64,000 nucleotides of DNA, from positions 124,001-188,000 of the forward strand of contig NZ_NEJP01000007.1 in the NCBI RefSeq assembly GCF_002113125.1, given 5' to 3'. Below the pieces are notes generated by a model. It ran no database searches. It was not told the DNA's origin and worked only from the letters and a program-made list of their open reading frames with translations. Position numbers and translations under genes: made by a program. Within the stretch, counting starts at the first letter, position 1, and each line of letters begins with the position of its first letter. Positions 7,863 to 18,637 of this stretch are shown here, in pieces. This stretch comes from Pseudomonas sp. B20(2017) (GTDB taxonomy: Bacteria; Pseudomonadota; Gammaproteobacteria; Pseudomonadales; Pseudomonadaceae).

Positions 7863-8990
7863 ATGCCCCACGCTTCCCGCTCCACCTCCCTGCCTGAACT
7901 GACCGCCCTGTTCGGCGAAGTGCAACAGCACTTTCTGAACGTGATCGTGCCCCTCTGGCAAGGACCGGGCTGGAACGCCGACATGGCGTTGCCTTACGAG
8001 GCGCTGGCCGCCGCACATCAGCCACTGCCACCGCAGCGCTACCGGGCGATGGCCTGCGCACGGCAGCTGTACCTGTTTTCCAGCCTGATCGGGGTTGTGG
8101 ATAACGCCGAAGTCCGCGCGGCCGCGCTGTTCCGTTCCCTGCAACGACACTTCCACGATGCCGAGCACGGCGGCTGGTTCTACAGCATCGATCCGCAGGG
8201 CAAACCGCTGGATCAGCGCAAGGACCTCTACACCCACGCCTTCATCCTGTTCGCTTGCGCGCATTACTGGGAAAAGTCTCGCGAACCGTTGGTGGAATCG
8301 ACACTCAATGCCGCGCTGGAAGTCATCGGTCGGCGATTCGCAACGGGTGACGGCCTCTACGAAGCCTGCCTCGACCGCGACTGGATCACGCTGCAAACCG
8401 GCCCGCTGCAAAACCCGCTGATGCACCTGGCCGAAGCCTTCCTGGCCACGCTGGCCGTGCGCGAAGATCCCCAGACCCGGCAAGCGCTGAGCGAGTTATG
8501 CACAGCCATGCACAAGCGCTTCATCGAACCGCAACAGGGCGTGTTGATGGAGAAGCCACTGGGGGCTGTGGATAACTGGTTTGAGCCGGGGCATCAGTTT
8601 GAATGGTATTTCCTGCTCGAATCCTCGCCGCTGCTGCGCGGGTCGAAGCTGCACGCGGCACTGGATCGCGCGTTTGCCTTCACCGAACAGCGCGGCGTCG
8701 AGGCCGACACCGGTGCGGTGTGGGCCATGCTTGATCCGCAAGGACACGGGAAAGATTCGACCCAACGCATCTGGGCCCAGGCCGAATACCTGCGCGCCCT
8801 GACCTTGCGTCCGGGCAGCGAAGCCGCCGTGCTGCGTCAGTTGCAGGCGCTGCAACAGCGCTTCCTGCATGCCGGCGGCTGGCACGAGTGCCGCGACGAT
8901 CAGGGCGAGGTCAGCCGCAAAGACATGCCGTCGACCACGCCGTATCACTTGGCGACCTGCTATGCCGGTCTGACTGAATATCTACGCTAA
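7863..8990 (+). CDS. AGE-family (N-acylglucosamine 2-epimerase-like) sugar epimerase/isomerase
   Basis: A 375-residue protein of the AGE superfamily, an (alpha/alpha)6 barrel that interconverts sugars at C2: N-acetylglucosamine epimerases, mannose isomerases and cellobiose epimerases. Visible family features are the RYRAMACARQLYLFS segment (conserved Arg near residue 60), GWFYSIDPQGKP, the KDLYTHAFILFA helix with catalytic-type His, GHQFEWYFLL near residue 241 and the late TTPYHLATCY containing a second His. The closest subtype I would guess is D-mannose isomerase, but substrate cannot be set from sequence. No clear Shine-Dalgarno precedes the ATG at 7863. It appears monocistronic, lying between two REP elements. 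Confidence 0.8.
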   Translation: MPHASRSTSLPELTALFGEVQQHFLNVIVPLWQGPGWNADMALPYEALAAAHQPLPPQRYRAMACARQLYLFSSLIGVVDNAEVRAAALFRSLQRHFHDAEHGGWFYSIDPQGKPLDQRKDLYTHAFILFACAHYWEKSREPLVESTLNAALEVIGRRFATGDGLYEACLDRDWITLQTGPLQNPLMHLAEAFLATLAVREDPQTRQALSELCTAMHKRFIEPQQGVLMEKPLGAVDNWFEPGHQFEWYFLLESSPLLRGSKLHAALDRAFAFTEQRGVEADTGAVWAMLDPQGHGKDSTQRIWAQAEYLRALTLRPGSEAAVLRQLQALQQRFLHAGGWHECRDDQGEVSRKDMPSTTPYHLATCYAGLTEYLR

Positions 8991-9000
8991 CCGACCCTCC

Positions 9001-9067
9001 GCTATCGCCAGCAGGCTGGCTCCCACAGGATTTGCATTCCAATGTGGGAGCCAGCCTACTGGCGATT
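9001..9067. repeat. REP-type palindrome, CAGCAGGCTGGCTCCCAC variant
   Basis: Compact hairpin-like pair: CGCCAGCAGGCTGGCTCCCACA and TGTGGGAGCCAGCCTACTGGCG, 20 bp apart. Same subtype as the copy at 10071-10138 on the other side of the transporter gene. Confidence 0.9.
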
Positions 9068-9072
9068 GGTCC

Positions 9073-9978
9073 TCAGGCAATCCACTTCCGGTCGCCGGTG
9101 AAGCTGATGGTCAGCCAGCGCGCCGCGTCCGGTTTGCCCAGCTTCGCGGAAATCTCTTCACGCAGCACGTCCAGCTGGCCGACGCTCTGCAGCCGGTAAT
9201 CCGCCGGCAACACCACATGAATCTCGATGAACCGCGCCCGCCCGTGCTTCTGCACGTAGGACACGTAGTCGTCGAAACCATGCTCGACCTTGGCCGCGTC
9301 CATCACTTGGCGCACCTGATCGTCCAGCGTGTCCGGCGCAATGCCGAGTACGTCACGCAACGCCGGGCCAAGGATCTTGAAGGCCGGTGGCAGCATGGTC
9401 AGGGCCAGCACGATGAGAATCAGCGGGTCGACGAACTTCGCCCACTCGCCATAGCCCTGGGACTTGAGCAGCAGCGCCGCGAGGAAACTGATCAACAGGC
9501 CCACCGACAGCATCGCATCCACCAGCCAGCTGATGTTGTCGAACTGGATCAGGCTCGACTTGAGCTTGCGATTGCGGTGCCGGACGTAGAAGAAGTAGGC
9601 GAACTCGACAACGGTGAATACCGCCGCGTAGATGATCACCAGCCCCAGTTCGATCTCACGACCGCCGTTGATGATGCCGAACACACCGTTGAGAAACGCG
9701 TAGATCGCGATCAGCAGCAGGAAACTGCCCTCGATCAGCAGCACCATCGGCTCCAGATGCCAGAAGCCGAACTGGAAACGCTGGTTGCTTTGCTTGGCAA
9801 TCAGCTTCGCGGTGATCAGCATCAGGACTTTGATGAAGGTGGCAATCAACGAAAAAAAGCCATCGAACAGGATGGACTGGGAACCCGAAACAAAACCGGT
9901 GGCGATCCCGGCGATCGACACGGCGAACATCAGGATGGTCGATTGTTTGAGCAGCGACTGCTCACCTCGGTTACTCAC
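9073..9978 (-). CDS. cation diffusion facilitator (CDF) transporter
   Basis: A 301-residue inner-membrane protein with about six membrane segments and a cytosolic C-terminal ferredoxin-like domain. SQSILFDGFFSLIATF near residues 32-47 is the CDF signature in the second helix and supplies the conserved Asp; a second Asp sits in ISWLVDAMLSVG in helix five. CDF proteins export Zn, Fe, Mn, Co or Ni in exchange for protons. The usual HxxxD pair of zinc exporters is not obvious here, so the metal is uncertain. The start is GTG at 9978, five bases after GAGGAG. Flanked on both sides by REP elements of one subtype. Confidence 0.85.
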   Translation of the reverse strand: MSNRGEQSLLKQSTILMFAVSIAGIATGFVSGSQSILFDGFFSLIATFIKVLMLITAKLIAKQSNQRFQFGFWHLEPMVLLIEGSFLLLIAIYAFLNGVFGIINGGREIELGLVIIYAAVFTVVEFAYFFYVRHRNRKLKSSLIQFDNISWLVDAMLSVGLLISFLAALLLKSQGYGEWAKFVDPLILIVLALTMLPPAFKILGPALRDVLGIAPDTLDDQVRQVMDAAKVEHGFDDYVSYVQKHGRARFIEIHVVLPADYRLQSVGQLDVLREEISAKLGKPDAARWLTISFTGDRKWIA

Positions 9979-10070
9979 TTTGACTCCTCGAAACCTTGAA
10001 AACCGCAGGGTGCGGTGGGGTTGTTGAGGAGTGAGTCTACCTTACTGCCAGATTTTGGCCGATTTGCCCT

Positions 10071-10138
10071 CTTCGCCAGCAGACTGGCTCCCACAGTTGA
10101 TCGCATTCCAATGTGGGAGGCAGCCTGCTGGCGATCGG
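10071..10138. repeat. REP-type palindrome, CAGCAGGCTGGCTCCCAC variant
   Basis: Inverted pair CGCCAGCAGACTGGCTCCCACA and TGTGGGAGGCAGCCTGCTGGCG, lying between the divergently placed transporter promoter and the 3' end of the dehydrogenase gene. Confidence 0.9.
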
Positions 10139-10151
10139 CCGTTAAGCGGTC

Positions 10152-11604
<1,453 letters not shown>

Positions 11605-11637
11605 CAAAAAAGCCCCGACACTCTCGCATCGGGGCTT
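11605..11637 (-). terminator. Rho-independent terminator of the liv operon
   Basis: On the minus strand the stem AAGCCCCGATGC / GTGTCGGGGCTT is followed by TTTTTT. It begins about 20 bp after the livF stop codon. Confidence 0.85.
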
Positions 11638-11655
11638 GTGGACAACTTCAAACGA

Positions 11656-12372
11656 TCAGTGCCCGCCGAGGTAAGCGTTACGCACTTCCTCGTTCACCAG
11701 CAGCTCTTTGCCGGTGCCCGTCAGGCGGATCTCGCCGTTGACCATCACGTACGCCCGGTCGGACAGCTTCAACGCGTGGTTGGCGTTCTGCTCGACGAGG
11801 AAAATGGTCATGCCGGTTTTCGCCAGTTCCCGCAGGGTGGCAAAGATCTGTTTCACCACGATCGGCGCCAGGCCCAGGCTCGGCTCGTCCAGCAGCAACA
11901 GCTTGGGCCGGCTCATCAGCGCCCGGGCGATGGCGAGCATCTGCTGCTCGCCGCCGGACATGGTCATCGCGCGCTGCGTGCGACGCTCTTCGAGCCGCGG
12001 GAACAGCTCGAACATGCGCTGCATGTCTTCCTTGGCGTACTTGTCGCCGATCGGAATGGTGCCCATCAGCAGGTTTTCCTCGACGGTCATGTCGGGGAAT
12101 ACCCGCCGCCCTTCCGGCGATTGCGCGATGCCGTTGGAGGCGATGTAGTGCGATGACTTGTGGGTAATGTCCACGCCCTGATAGAGGATCTGCCCGCCCG
12201 CCGCCCGTGGCTGGCCGAAGATCGACATCAGCAGGGTGGATTTGCCGGCACCGTTGGAGCCGATCAGGCTGACGGTTTCTCCTTCGTTGATCTGCAGCGA
12301 AACGCCTTTGAGCGCCTGGATCGGGCCGTAGAACACGTCCAGATCCTTGAGTTCGAGGATGGGTTGCGTCAT
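11656..12372 (-). CDS. livF: branched-chain amino acid ABC transporter, ATPase LivF
   Basis: A 238-residue ABC ATPase of the LivF/BraG type. Walker A GSNGAGKST near residue 38, Q-loop segment GIAQSPEGRRVFPDMTVEENL, ABC signature MSGGEQQMLAIARAL near residue 139, Walker B LLLLDEPSLGLAP, and switch His in a FLVEQN context. With LivG it powers uptake of leucine, isoleucine and valine through LivH-LivM. The ATG overlaps the livG stop (ATGA), so it is translationally coupled; it is the last gene of livKHMGF and is followed by a terminator. Confidence 0.95.
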   Translation of the reverse strand: MTQPILELKDLDVFYGPIQALKGVSLQINEGETVSLIGSNGAGKSTLLMSIFGQPRAAGGQILYQGVDITHKSSHYIASNGIAQSPEGRRVFPDMTVEENLLMGTIPIGDKYAKEDMQRMFELFPRLEERRTQRAMTMSGGEQQMLAIARALMSRPKLLLLDEPSLGLAPIVVKQIFATLRELAKTGMTIFLVEQNANHALKLSDRAYVMVNGEIRLTGTGKELLVNEEVRNAYLGGH

Positions 12373-13241
12373 ACGACTTCCTCTTCGTCGGCGCCCAGGT
12401 AGGCCGCGATCACTTTCGGATCGTTACGAATGGCATCCGGACCGCCCTCGGCGATGACGATGCCGTGGTCCAGCACCACGATGTGATCGGAAATGCTCAT
12501 TACCATGCCCATGTCGTGTTCGATCAGCACCACGGTCAGATCGTGCTCGTCGCGCAGCAGCCGGATCATCGCGCTCAGCGCTTCGGTTTCCTGAGGGTTG
12601 AGGCCGGCGGCCGGTTCGTCGAGGCAGATGATCTGCGGCCGCGTGCACATGGCCCGGGCGATTTCCAGACGGCGTTGCTGGCCGTAGGACAGTTCACCGG
12701 CCAGACGGTTGGCGCAGTCCACCAGATCCACCACTTCCAGCCAGTAGAACGCGCAGTCCAGCGCATCGCTTTCGGCCTTGCGGTAACCCTTGGTGTTGAG
12801 GATGCCGGCCACCATGTTGCGGTTGACCCACATGTGCTGGGCCACCAGCAGGTTTTCCAGCACCGACATTTCCTTGAACAGACGAATGTTCTGGAACGTC
12901 CGGGCCAGGCCCGCACGGTTTACCAGATGAGTGCCGCCGAACATCTTGTAGTACAGGCGACTGGCAAAGTTTTTCGGCGAGACGAAGTCGGTCGGCTTAA
13001 ACGACTCGCCCAGCAGCTGGATGACGTTGGTCTGCCGACCGCGCACGTTGAGTTCGATCTTGCCGCCGGAGGCTTTATAGAACCCGGTCAGGCAGTTGAA
13101 CACCGTGGTCTTGCCGGCGCCGTTGGGGCCGATCAGGGCGAAGATCGAGTTGCGTTTGACCTTCAGGCTGACATCGCTCAAGGCCTTGATGCCACCGAAG
13201 TGCATCATCAGTTTTTCAACAGAGAGTACGACTTCACTCAT
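12369..13241 (-). CDS. livG: branched-chain amino acid ABC transporter, ATPase LivG
   Basis: A 290-residue ABC ATPase. Walker A GPNGAGKTT near residue 38, signature LSYGQQRRLEIARAM near residue 184, Walker B IICLDEPAAGLNP, then LIEHDMG with the switch His. It is longer than LivF because of a 40-50-residue insertion after Walker A (around VNRAGLARTFQNIRLF), usual for the LivG/BraF subfamily. Overlaps livM by four bases upstream (ATGA) and livF by four bases downstream. Confidence 0.95.
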   Translation of the reverse strand: MSEVVLSVEKLMMHFGGIKALSDVSLKVKRNSIFALIGPNGAGKTTVFNCLTGFYKASGGKIELNVRGRQTNVIQLLGESFKPTDFVSPKNFASRLYYKMFGGTHLVNRAGLARTFQNIRLFKEMSVLENLLVAQHMWVNRNMVAGILNTKGYRKAESDALDCAFYWLEVVDLVDCANRLAGELSYGQQRRLEIARAMCTRPQIICLDEPAAGLNPQETEALSAMIRLLRDEHDLTVVLIEHDMGMVMSISDHIVVLDHGIVIAEGGPDAIRNDPKVIAAYLGADEEEVV

Positions 13242-14539
13242 GGCGCAGTCCTCTCATAGTGAATGGCACCTTTGCGTGGAGTGACCCCGGTACGGCTGAT
13301 GCGGATCAGCCCGCGAGGTCGCCAGATCATCATCAACACCATCAGGATCCCGAACAGCAGCACGCGGTATTCGGCGAAGCCGCGCAGCAGTTCCGGGGCA
13401 ACCGTCAGCACGAACGCTGCGATCACCACACCGATGGTCGAGCCCATGCCGCCGAGCACGACAATGGCGAGGATCAGCGCCGATTCGAAGAAGGTGAACG
13501 AGGTCGGGTTGACAAAGCCTTGGTAAGTGGCGAAGAACACACCCGCCAGCCCCGCCGTAGACGCACCGATAGTGAACGCCGAGAGCTTGACCAGCACATG
13601 GTTGAGGCCCATCGAGCGGCAAGCGATCTCGTCTTCACGCAGGGCTTCCCAGGCGCGGCCAACCGGCATCTTTACCAGACGGTGCTTGATGTACAGCACG
13701 GCCAGCACCACCAGGAAAAGCACCGTATAGATAAAGTAATACTTCACGTCCGGGTTGTAGGCGATGCCGAAGAACTCGTGGAACGGCACCCCGCCATCCT
13801 TCGCCCGTTTGCCGAACTCCAGACCGAAGAAGGTCGGCAGCGGCGCCGGCATGCCGTTCGGGCCGCCGGTCAGGGACAGCCAGTTGTTGAGGATCAGACG
13901 GATGATTTCACCGAACCCCAGCGTCACGATCGCGAGATAGTCACCGTGCAGGCGCAGCACCGGGAAACCGAGGATGCAGCCGGCCAGCCCGGCGGTGATC
14001 GCCGCCAGCGGCAGCACCGTCCAGAAGCCCAGCCCGAGGTACTGATAACCGAGCGCCAGACCGTAGGCGCCGATGGCGTAGAACGCCACGTAACCCAGGT
14101 CGAGCAGGCCGGCCAGACCGACCACGATGTTCAGTCCCAAACCAAGCAGCACGTAGATCAGCCCGAGGATGACCACGCCCAGCAGGTAGGAGTTGGAAAC
14201 GAACGGCACGGCCACAGCCAGCACGATCAGTACCGGGATGATCCAGCGCAGGCGGGATTTGTGATCGGCGGGCAGCACATGCACGCCGGAACCGGTGCTC
14301 TCGAATCCTTCGAGAATGCGCAGGCCCTTGGGGGTTTGCAGGAACAGGCTGAGGGCAAAGCGGCCAGCCATGACGATGGCAATGATCCACGCCACGCGGG
14401 TCGGTTCGAGGTTGAAGCTGTAGCCGTCGAGTACCACGCCGACAATCGGCCCGAACACGATCAGGGCGATCAGACCGGCGAGAATCGCCTCAACCAGGCT
14501 TTTTTTGACATCAATGGATTTTGTAGTGGTTGAAGACAT
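13238..14539 (-). CDS. livM: branched-chain amino acid ABC transporter, permease LivM
   Basis: A 433-residue membrane protein, about ten hydrophobic segments. The N-terminal 100 residues carry extra membrane segments typical of the longer LivM/BraE permeases. The central signature GLNIVVGLAGLLDLGYVAFYAIGAY (near residues 138-162, partly quoted) and GRAWEALREDEIACRSMGLN, the cytosolic coupling loop that contacts the ATPases, identify the family. Forms the translocation pore with LivH. Starts 3 bp after the livH stop codon. Confidence 0.93.
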   Translation of the reverse strand: MSSTTTKSIDVKKSLVEAILAGLIALIVFGPIVGVVLDGYSFNLEPTRVAWIIAIVMAGRFALSLFLQTPKGLRILEGFESTGSGVHVLPADHKSRLRWIIPVLIVLAVAVPFVSNSYLLGVVILGLIYVLLGLGLNIVVGLAGLLDLGYVAFYAIGAYGLALGYQYLGLGFWTVLPLAAITAGLAGCILGFPVLRLHGDYLAIVTLGFGEIIRLILNNWLSLTGGPNGMPAPLPTFFGLEFGKRAKDGGVPFHEFFGIAYNPDVKYYFIYTVLFLVVLAVLYIKHRLVKMPVGRAWEALREDEIACRSMGLNHVLVKLSAFTIGASTAGLAGVFFATYQGFVNPTSFTFFESALILAIVVLGGMGSTIGVVIAAFVLTVAPELLRGFAEYRVLLFGILMVLMMIWRPRGLIRISRTGVTPRKGAIHYERTAP

Positions 14540-14542
14540 CGC

Positions 14543-15457
<915 letters not shown>

Positions 15458-15574
15458 AACGCAATCTCACGCAGTGAGAACCTGCACACCCTTGGGTGCG
15501 CGGTTCTTCTAGGAAAAATACAGATTTACGTCGGAGCAATGTCAGAGCGCATTCAGCCCGACCACCGCAGGATC

Positions 15575-15665
15575 CTGTGGGAGCGAGCCTGCTCGCGAAA
15601 GCGGTTGATCATTCAACAGTGATGTTGCCTGTCAGTCCGTCTTCGCGAGCAGGCTCGCTCCCACA
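15575..15665. repeat. REP-type palindromic pair between livK and livH
   Basis: Inverted units TGTGGGAGCGAGCCTGCTCGCGAA and TTCGCGAGCAGGCTCGCTCCCACA. Located inside the liv operon, in the 242-bp gap that follows the binding-protein gene; REP units at this position can protect the upstream mRNA from 3' exonucleases. Confidence 0.9.
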
Positions 15666-15699
15666 TAGAACAGTGGAGGTCAGCCGATCGCGTCAGCCC

Positions 15700-16833
15700 T
15701 TACTTCTGTTTTTCCAGCTGGTGATATTTGCCGTCCTTGTCCCACTGGTAGACCACGTAGTCGGAGACTTTCAGGTCGCCCTTGGCGTCCCAGGTCTTCT
15801 CGCCCATCACGGTTTTCACAGGGTTGGCTTTCAGCCACTTGGCAGCCTCTTCGCCCTTGTTTGACTTGGCACCATTGAAGGCAGCCGCCAGCGCCTGAAC
15901 CGAAGCGTAGGCATACAGGGTGTAGCCTTCAGGCTCGGTGCCAGCCTTGCGGAACTGCTCCACCACGGCTTTGCTGTCCGGCAGCAGGCGTGGGTCGGCG
16001 CCGAAGGTCATGTATACACCATCGACATATTGCGGGCCGCCGGCGGTGGTCACCAGTTCGTCGGTCACGATGCCATCGTCGGACATGAACTTCACGTCCT
16101 TCAGGCCTTCGGTACGCAGTTGCTTGACCAGAGGACCGGCTTCCGGGTGCAGGCCGCCGAAGTAGACCACGTCGGCACCGGCCGCGCGGATCTTGGTGAC
16201 CACGGCGCTGAAGTCTTTCTCGCCACGGGTCAGACCTTCGTACAGCACCGGTTTCACGCCGCGTTTTTCCAGCTGCGCCTTGGTCGCATCGGCCAGGCCC
16301 TGACCATAGGTGTCTTTGTCGTGCAGTACGGCGACTTTTTTGCCCTTGAGCACGTCGACGATGTAGTCACCGGCAACAATGCCTTGCTGGTCGTCACGTC
16401 CGCACATACGGAACATGGCGCTCAGGCCGCGCTCGGTTACCTGCGGGTTGGTGGAACCCGGGGTGATCGCGATGATCCCGGCTTCATCGTAGATTTCCGA
16501 TGCGGGAATAGTGTTGGAAGAGCAGAAGTGACCGACCACGCCGGCGACTTTCTGGTTGGTGAGGTCCTTGGCGACCGTCACCGCCTGTTTCGGCTCGCAG
16601 GCGTCATCGCCCTTGACCAGTACGATTTTTTCCCCGTTAACGCCGCCCGCCGCGTTGACCGCGTCGGCCGCCGCTTGTGCCCCTTTCATGTATTGCTCGC
16701 CAAATGCCGCGTTGGCGCCAGTCATCGGGCCCGCCACACCGATTTTCACATCAGCTTGTGCAAACGCAGAAACACCCAGCGCAGTAGCCACTGCGAGGGC
16801 CAGAAAGCCTTTCTTGTAAAACGTCTGGGACAT
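15700..16833 (-). CDS. livK: branched-chain amino acid ABC transporter, periplasmic binding protein
   Basis: A 377-residue periplasmic binding protein of the LIV-BP (BraC) type. The signal peptide (lysines at 7-8, hydrophobic core, cleavage expected after VSAFAQA near residue 26) precedes the mature start DVKIGVAGPMTGANAAFGEQ. The single disulphide-forming pair of LIV-BPs is visible in DDACEPKQA and FRMCGRDDQQG. It captures Leu/Ile/Val for LivHMGF. I chose the ATG at 16833 (signal peptide then normal) over an in-frame start 15 codons upstream. The 364-bp upstream gap has no gene; it contains the likely AT-rich promoter near 16900-17020. Confidence 0.93.
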   Translation of the reverse strand: MSQTFYKKGFLALAVATALGVSAFAQADVKIGVAGPMTGANAAFGEQYMKGAQAAADAVNAAGGVNGEKIVLVKGDDACEPKQAVTVAKDLTNQKVAGVVGHFCSSNTIPASEIYDEAGIIAITPGSTNPQVTERGLSAMFRMCGRDDQQGIVAGDYIVDVLKGKKVAVLHDKDTYGQGLADATKAQLEKRGVKPVLYEGLTRGEKDFSAVVTKIRAAGADVVYFGGLHPEAGPLVKQLRTEGLKDVKFMSDDGIVTDELVTTAGGPQYVDGVYMTFGADPRLLPDSKAVVEQFRKAGTEPEGYTLYAYASVQALAAAFNGAKSNKGEEAAKWLKANPVKTVMGEKTWDAKGDLKVSDYVVYQWDKDGKYHQLEKQK

Positions 16834-17077
16834 GAGGTGGTGCTCCAAGGTTTTTTTTAGTTGGCACTGCGACTTCACTTGAATGCTCAGAGCAAGGGCC
16901 GTGCCATCGGTTTTTTATTCTTCAAAAAGTCGCTGCTTTCTTGTTATTTCGACTGTTTCGTTCCCATTTTCATTGGGCGTGCAACCGTCTAAACCGCGGA
17001 AGGTGAAACCAACTATTTTTTCAGGCGCAACCTGCATGCGCCATCATTGCAACCGCGGCACCAAACAACGTGCAACC

Positions 17078-17151
17078 AGCCTGTAACAGCCCGCGTCACC
17101 GAACTGCACACTGCTGGTGCGGGACTGCTACAACCCGCACCATTACAGGCT
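17078..17151. repeat. nested inverted repeat between amaA and livK
   Basis: Outer arms AGCCTGTAA (17078-17086) and TTACAGGCT (17143-17151) and inner arms GGTGCGGG (17116-17123) and CCCGCACC (17134-17141) are all perfect. It lies 46 bp after the amaA stop codon (minus strand) and could be a transcription end or protective structure, though no T-run follows. It is unlike the REP elements in this window. Confidence 0.6.
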
Positions 17152-17197
17152 AGTCGCTACATTGAAAAGCGCCGCTTCCGGCAACAATTTTCAACAC

Positions 17198-18481
17198 TCA
17201 AATGACGATCCGCAGGCACTGGCCCGCGTGATACAGCGAGAACCCGGCCTCGTACAGACAACTGCGCAGGCCCACACCCGCCAGGGGCTGCATCGGTGCG
17301 AAAGGAATCGGCAACGCCTGAGGATTTCCGTTACACAAGTAATCGGCGAAGGCCTTGCCAACCACGGTGCCAGTAGTCACGCCACGGCCGTTGTAACCGG
17401 TGACGGCCACCAGTCCCGGCGCCGGTTCGAACAGGCGCATCAGGTGATCGGGAGTGAACGCAATGCGCCCGGTCCAGGTGCATTCCCACTCCACGGGTTT
17501 GAGGTTGGGGAAGTAATGCTGCTGCACCCGGTCGGCCCAGGCCTTGAGGAACCAGGTCGGTTTCTGATTGCCGTTGCCGAGACTGCCCAGCAGCAGACGT
17601 CCGTCCTTGTCGCGGCGGATGCTGCTCAGTACTTGGCGGGTATCCCACGAGCCCTGCCCGCCCGGGAGAATTTCCTGAGCAGCGTCTTCGGTGAGCGGCA
17701 CCGAAGCGACCTGATAGTAGTAACCGGGAAAGAAGTTGCGCTTGAGTTCGGTCCAGTCGCCTTCGGTGTAGGCGTTGGAAGCGATCACCACTTGCTCGGC
17801 GAGCACCGAACCCTGCTCGGTCTGCACCGACCACTTCTGCCCTTGCCGTTCAAGACGCGCGACCGGGGAGTGATCGAACATCTGTCCGCCAAGACTCATT
17901 ACAGCGTTGGCCAGCCCGGTGACGTATGCCATCGGATTGAGCGTGCCGGCGCGCCGGTCGAGCAATGCGGCGGCGATCTTCTGTGTACCGGTCGCCTGTT
18001 CACAGGCCTTGCCGGTCAACAGTTCGACCGGCGCTCCGCGGCGTTTCCACTGTTCTTCGCGACTGCGCAGATCCGCCTCGCCCTTGGCGTTGTGCGCCAT
18101 GTGCAGGGTGCCTTCGCGGCGCAACTGGCAATCGATGTTGTATTTATCCACAAGACTGAACACCAGCGCCGGCGCCGCACCTAGCATGCGGTTGAGCTGA
18201 CTGCCGACCGCCTCGCCGAAGCCGGCCTCGATCTCCTCCGGCGGAATCCACATCCCGGCGTTGACCAGTCCGACGTTGCGTCCGGAGCCGCCATGCCCGG
18301 CGCGATGGGCTTCGAGCACGCAGACGCTTTTGCCCTTTTCCAACAGATGCAACGCCGCCGACAACCCGGTAAACCCGGCGCCGATCACGCAGACATCGAC
18401 TTTGACCTCGCCCCTGAGCGCCGTGTTATCCGGTCGTTGCGGCGTGAGTTTTTCCCACAGACATTCTTCGCGTAACGGCAT
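17198..18481 (-). CDS. amaA: FAD-dependent L-pipecolate oxidase (AmaA-like)
   Basis: A 427-residue flavoprotein of the DAO family. The FAD-binding motif VIGAGFTGLSAALHLLEKG lies near residues 30-48, followed by the GGSGRNVGLVNAG loop, and a late GYNGRGVTTGTVVGKAFAD that contacts FAD. In Pseudomonas putida the homologous gene amaA encodes L-pipecolate oxidase and sits next to amaB; pipecolate is oxidised to piperideine-6-carboxylate. Same order here, hence the symbol; specificity is inferred from context, and a generic glycine-oxidase-like enzyme cannot be excluded. GGAG lies seven bases upstream of the chosen ATG at 18481; an upstream in-frame start is less supported. A REP pair separates it from amaB. 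Confidence 0.8.
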   Translation of the reverse strand: MPLREECLWEKLTPQRPDNTALRGEVKVDVCVIGAGFTGLSAALHLLEKGKSVCVLEAHRAGHGGSGRNVGLVNAGMWIPPEEIEAGFGEAVGSQLNRMLGAAPALVFSLVDKYNIDCQLRREGTLHMAHNAKGEADLRSREEQWKRRGAPVELLTGKACEQATGTQKIAAALLDRRAGTLNPMAYVTGLANAVMSLGGQMFDHSPVARLERQGQKWSVQTEQGSVLAEQVVIASNAYTEGDWTELKRNFFPGYYYQVASVPLTEDAAQEILPGGQGSWDTRQVLSSIRRDKDGRLLLGSLGNGNQKPTWFLKAWADRVQQHYFPNLKPVEWECTWTGRIAFTPDHLMRLFEPAPGLVAVTGYNGRGVTTGTVVGKAFADYLCNGNPQALPIPFAPMQPLAGVGLRSCLYEAGFSLYHAGQCLRIVI

Positions 18482-18519
18482 TGCCAGACTCCAACAGAAA
18501 CCTAACAAACTCTGCATAC

Positions 18520-18612
18520 CCTGTGGGAGCGGGCTTGCCCGCGATTGCGTCAGTCCAGTCAGGGGTTAGTTGGCTGAAAGATTGCTATCGCGGGCAAGCC
18601 CGCTCCCACAGG
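18520..18612. repeat. REP-type palindromic pair between amaB and amaA
   Basis: Inverted units CTGTGGGAGCGGGCTTGCCC and GGGCAAGCCCGCTCCCACAG with about 50 bp between. Occupies nearly the whole amaB-amaA gap. Confidence 0.92.
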
Positions 18613-18637
18613 TTTCTTCGTCGCATCGATTACTCTG

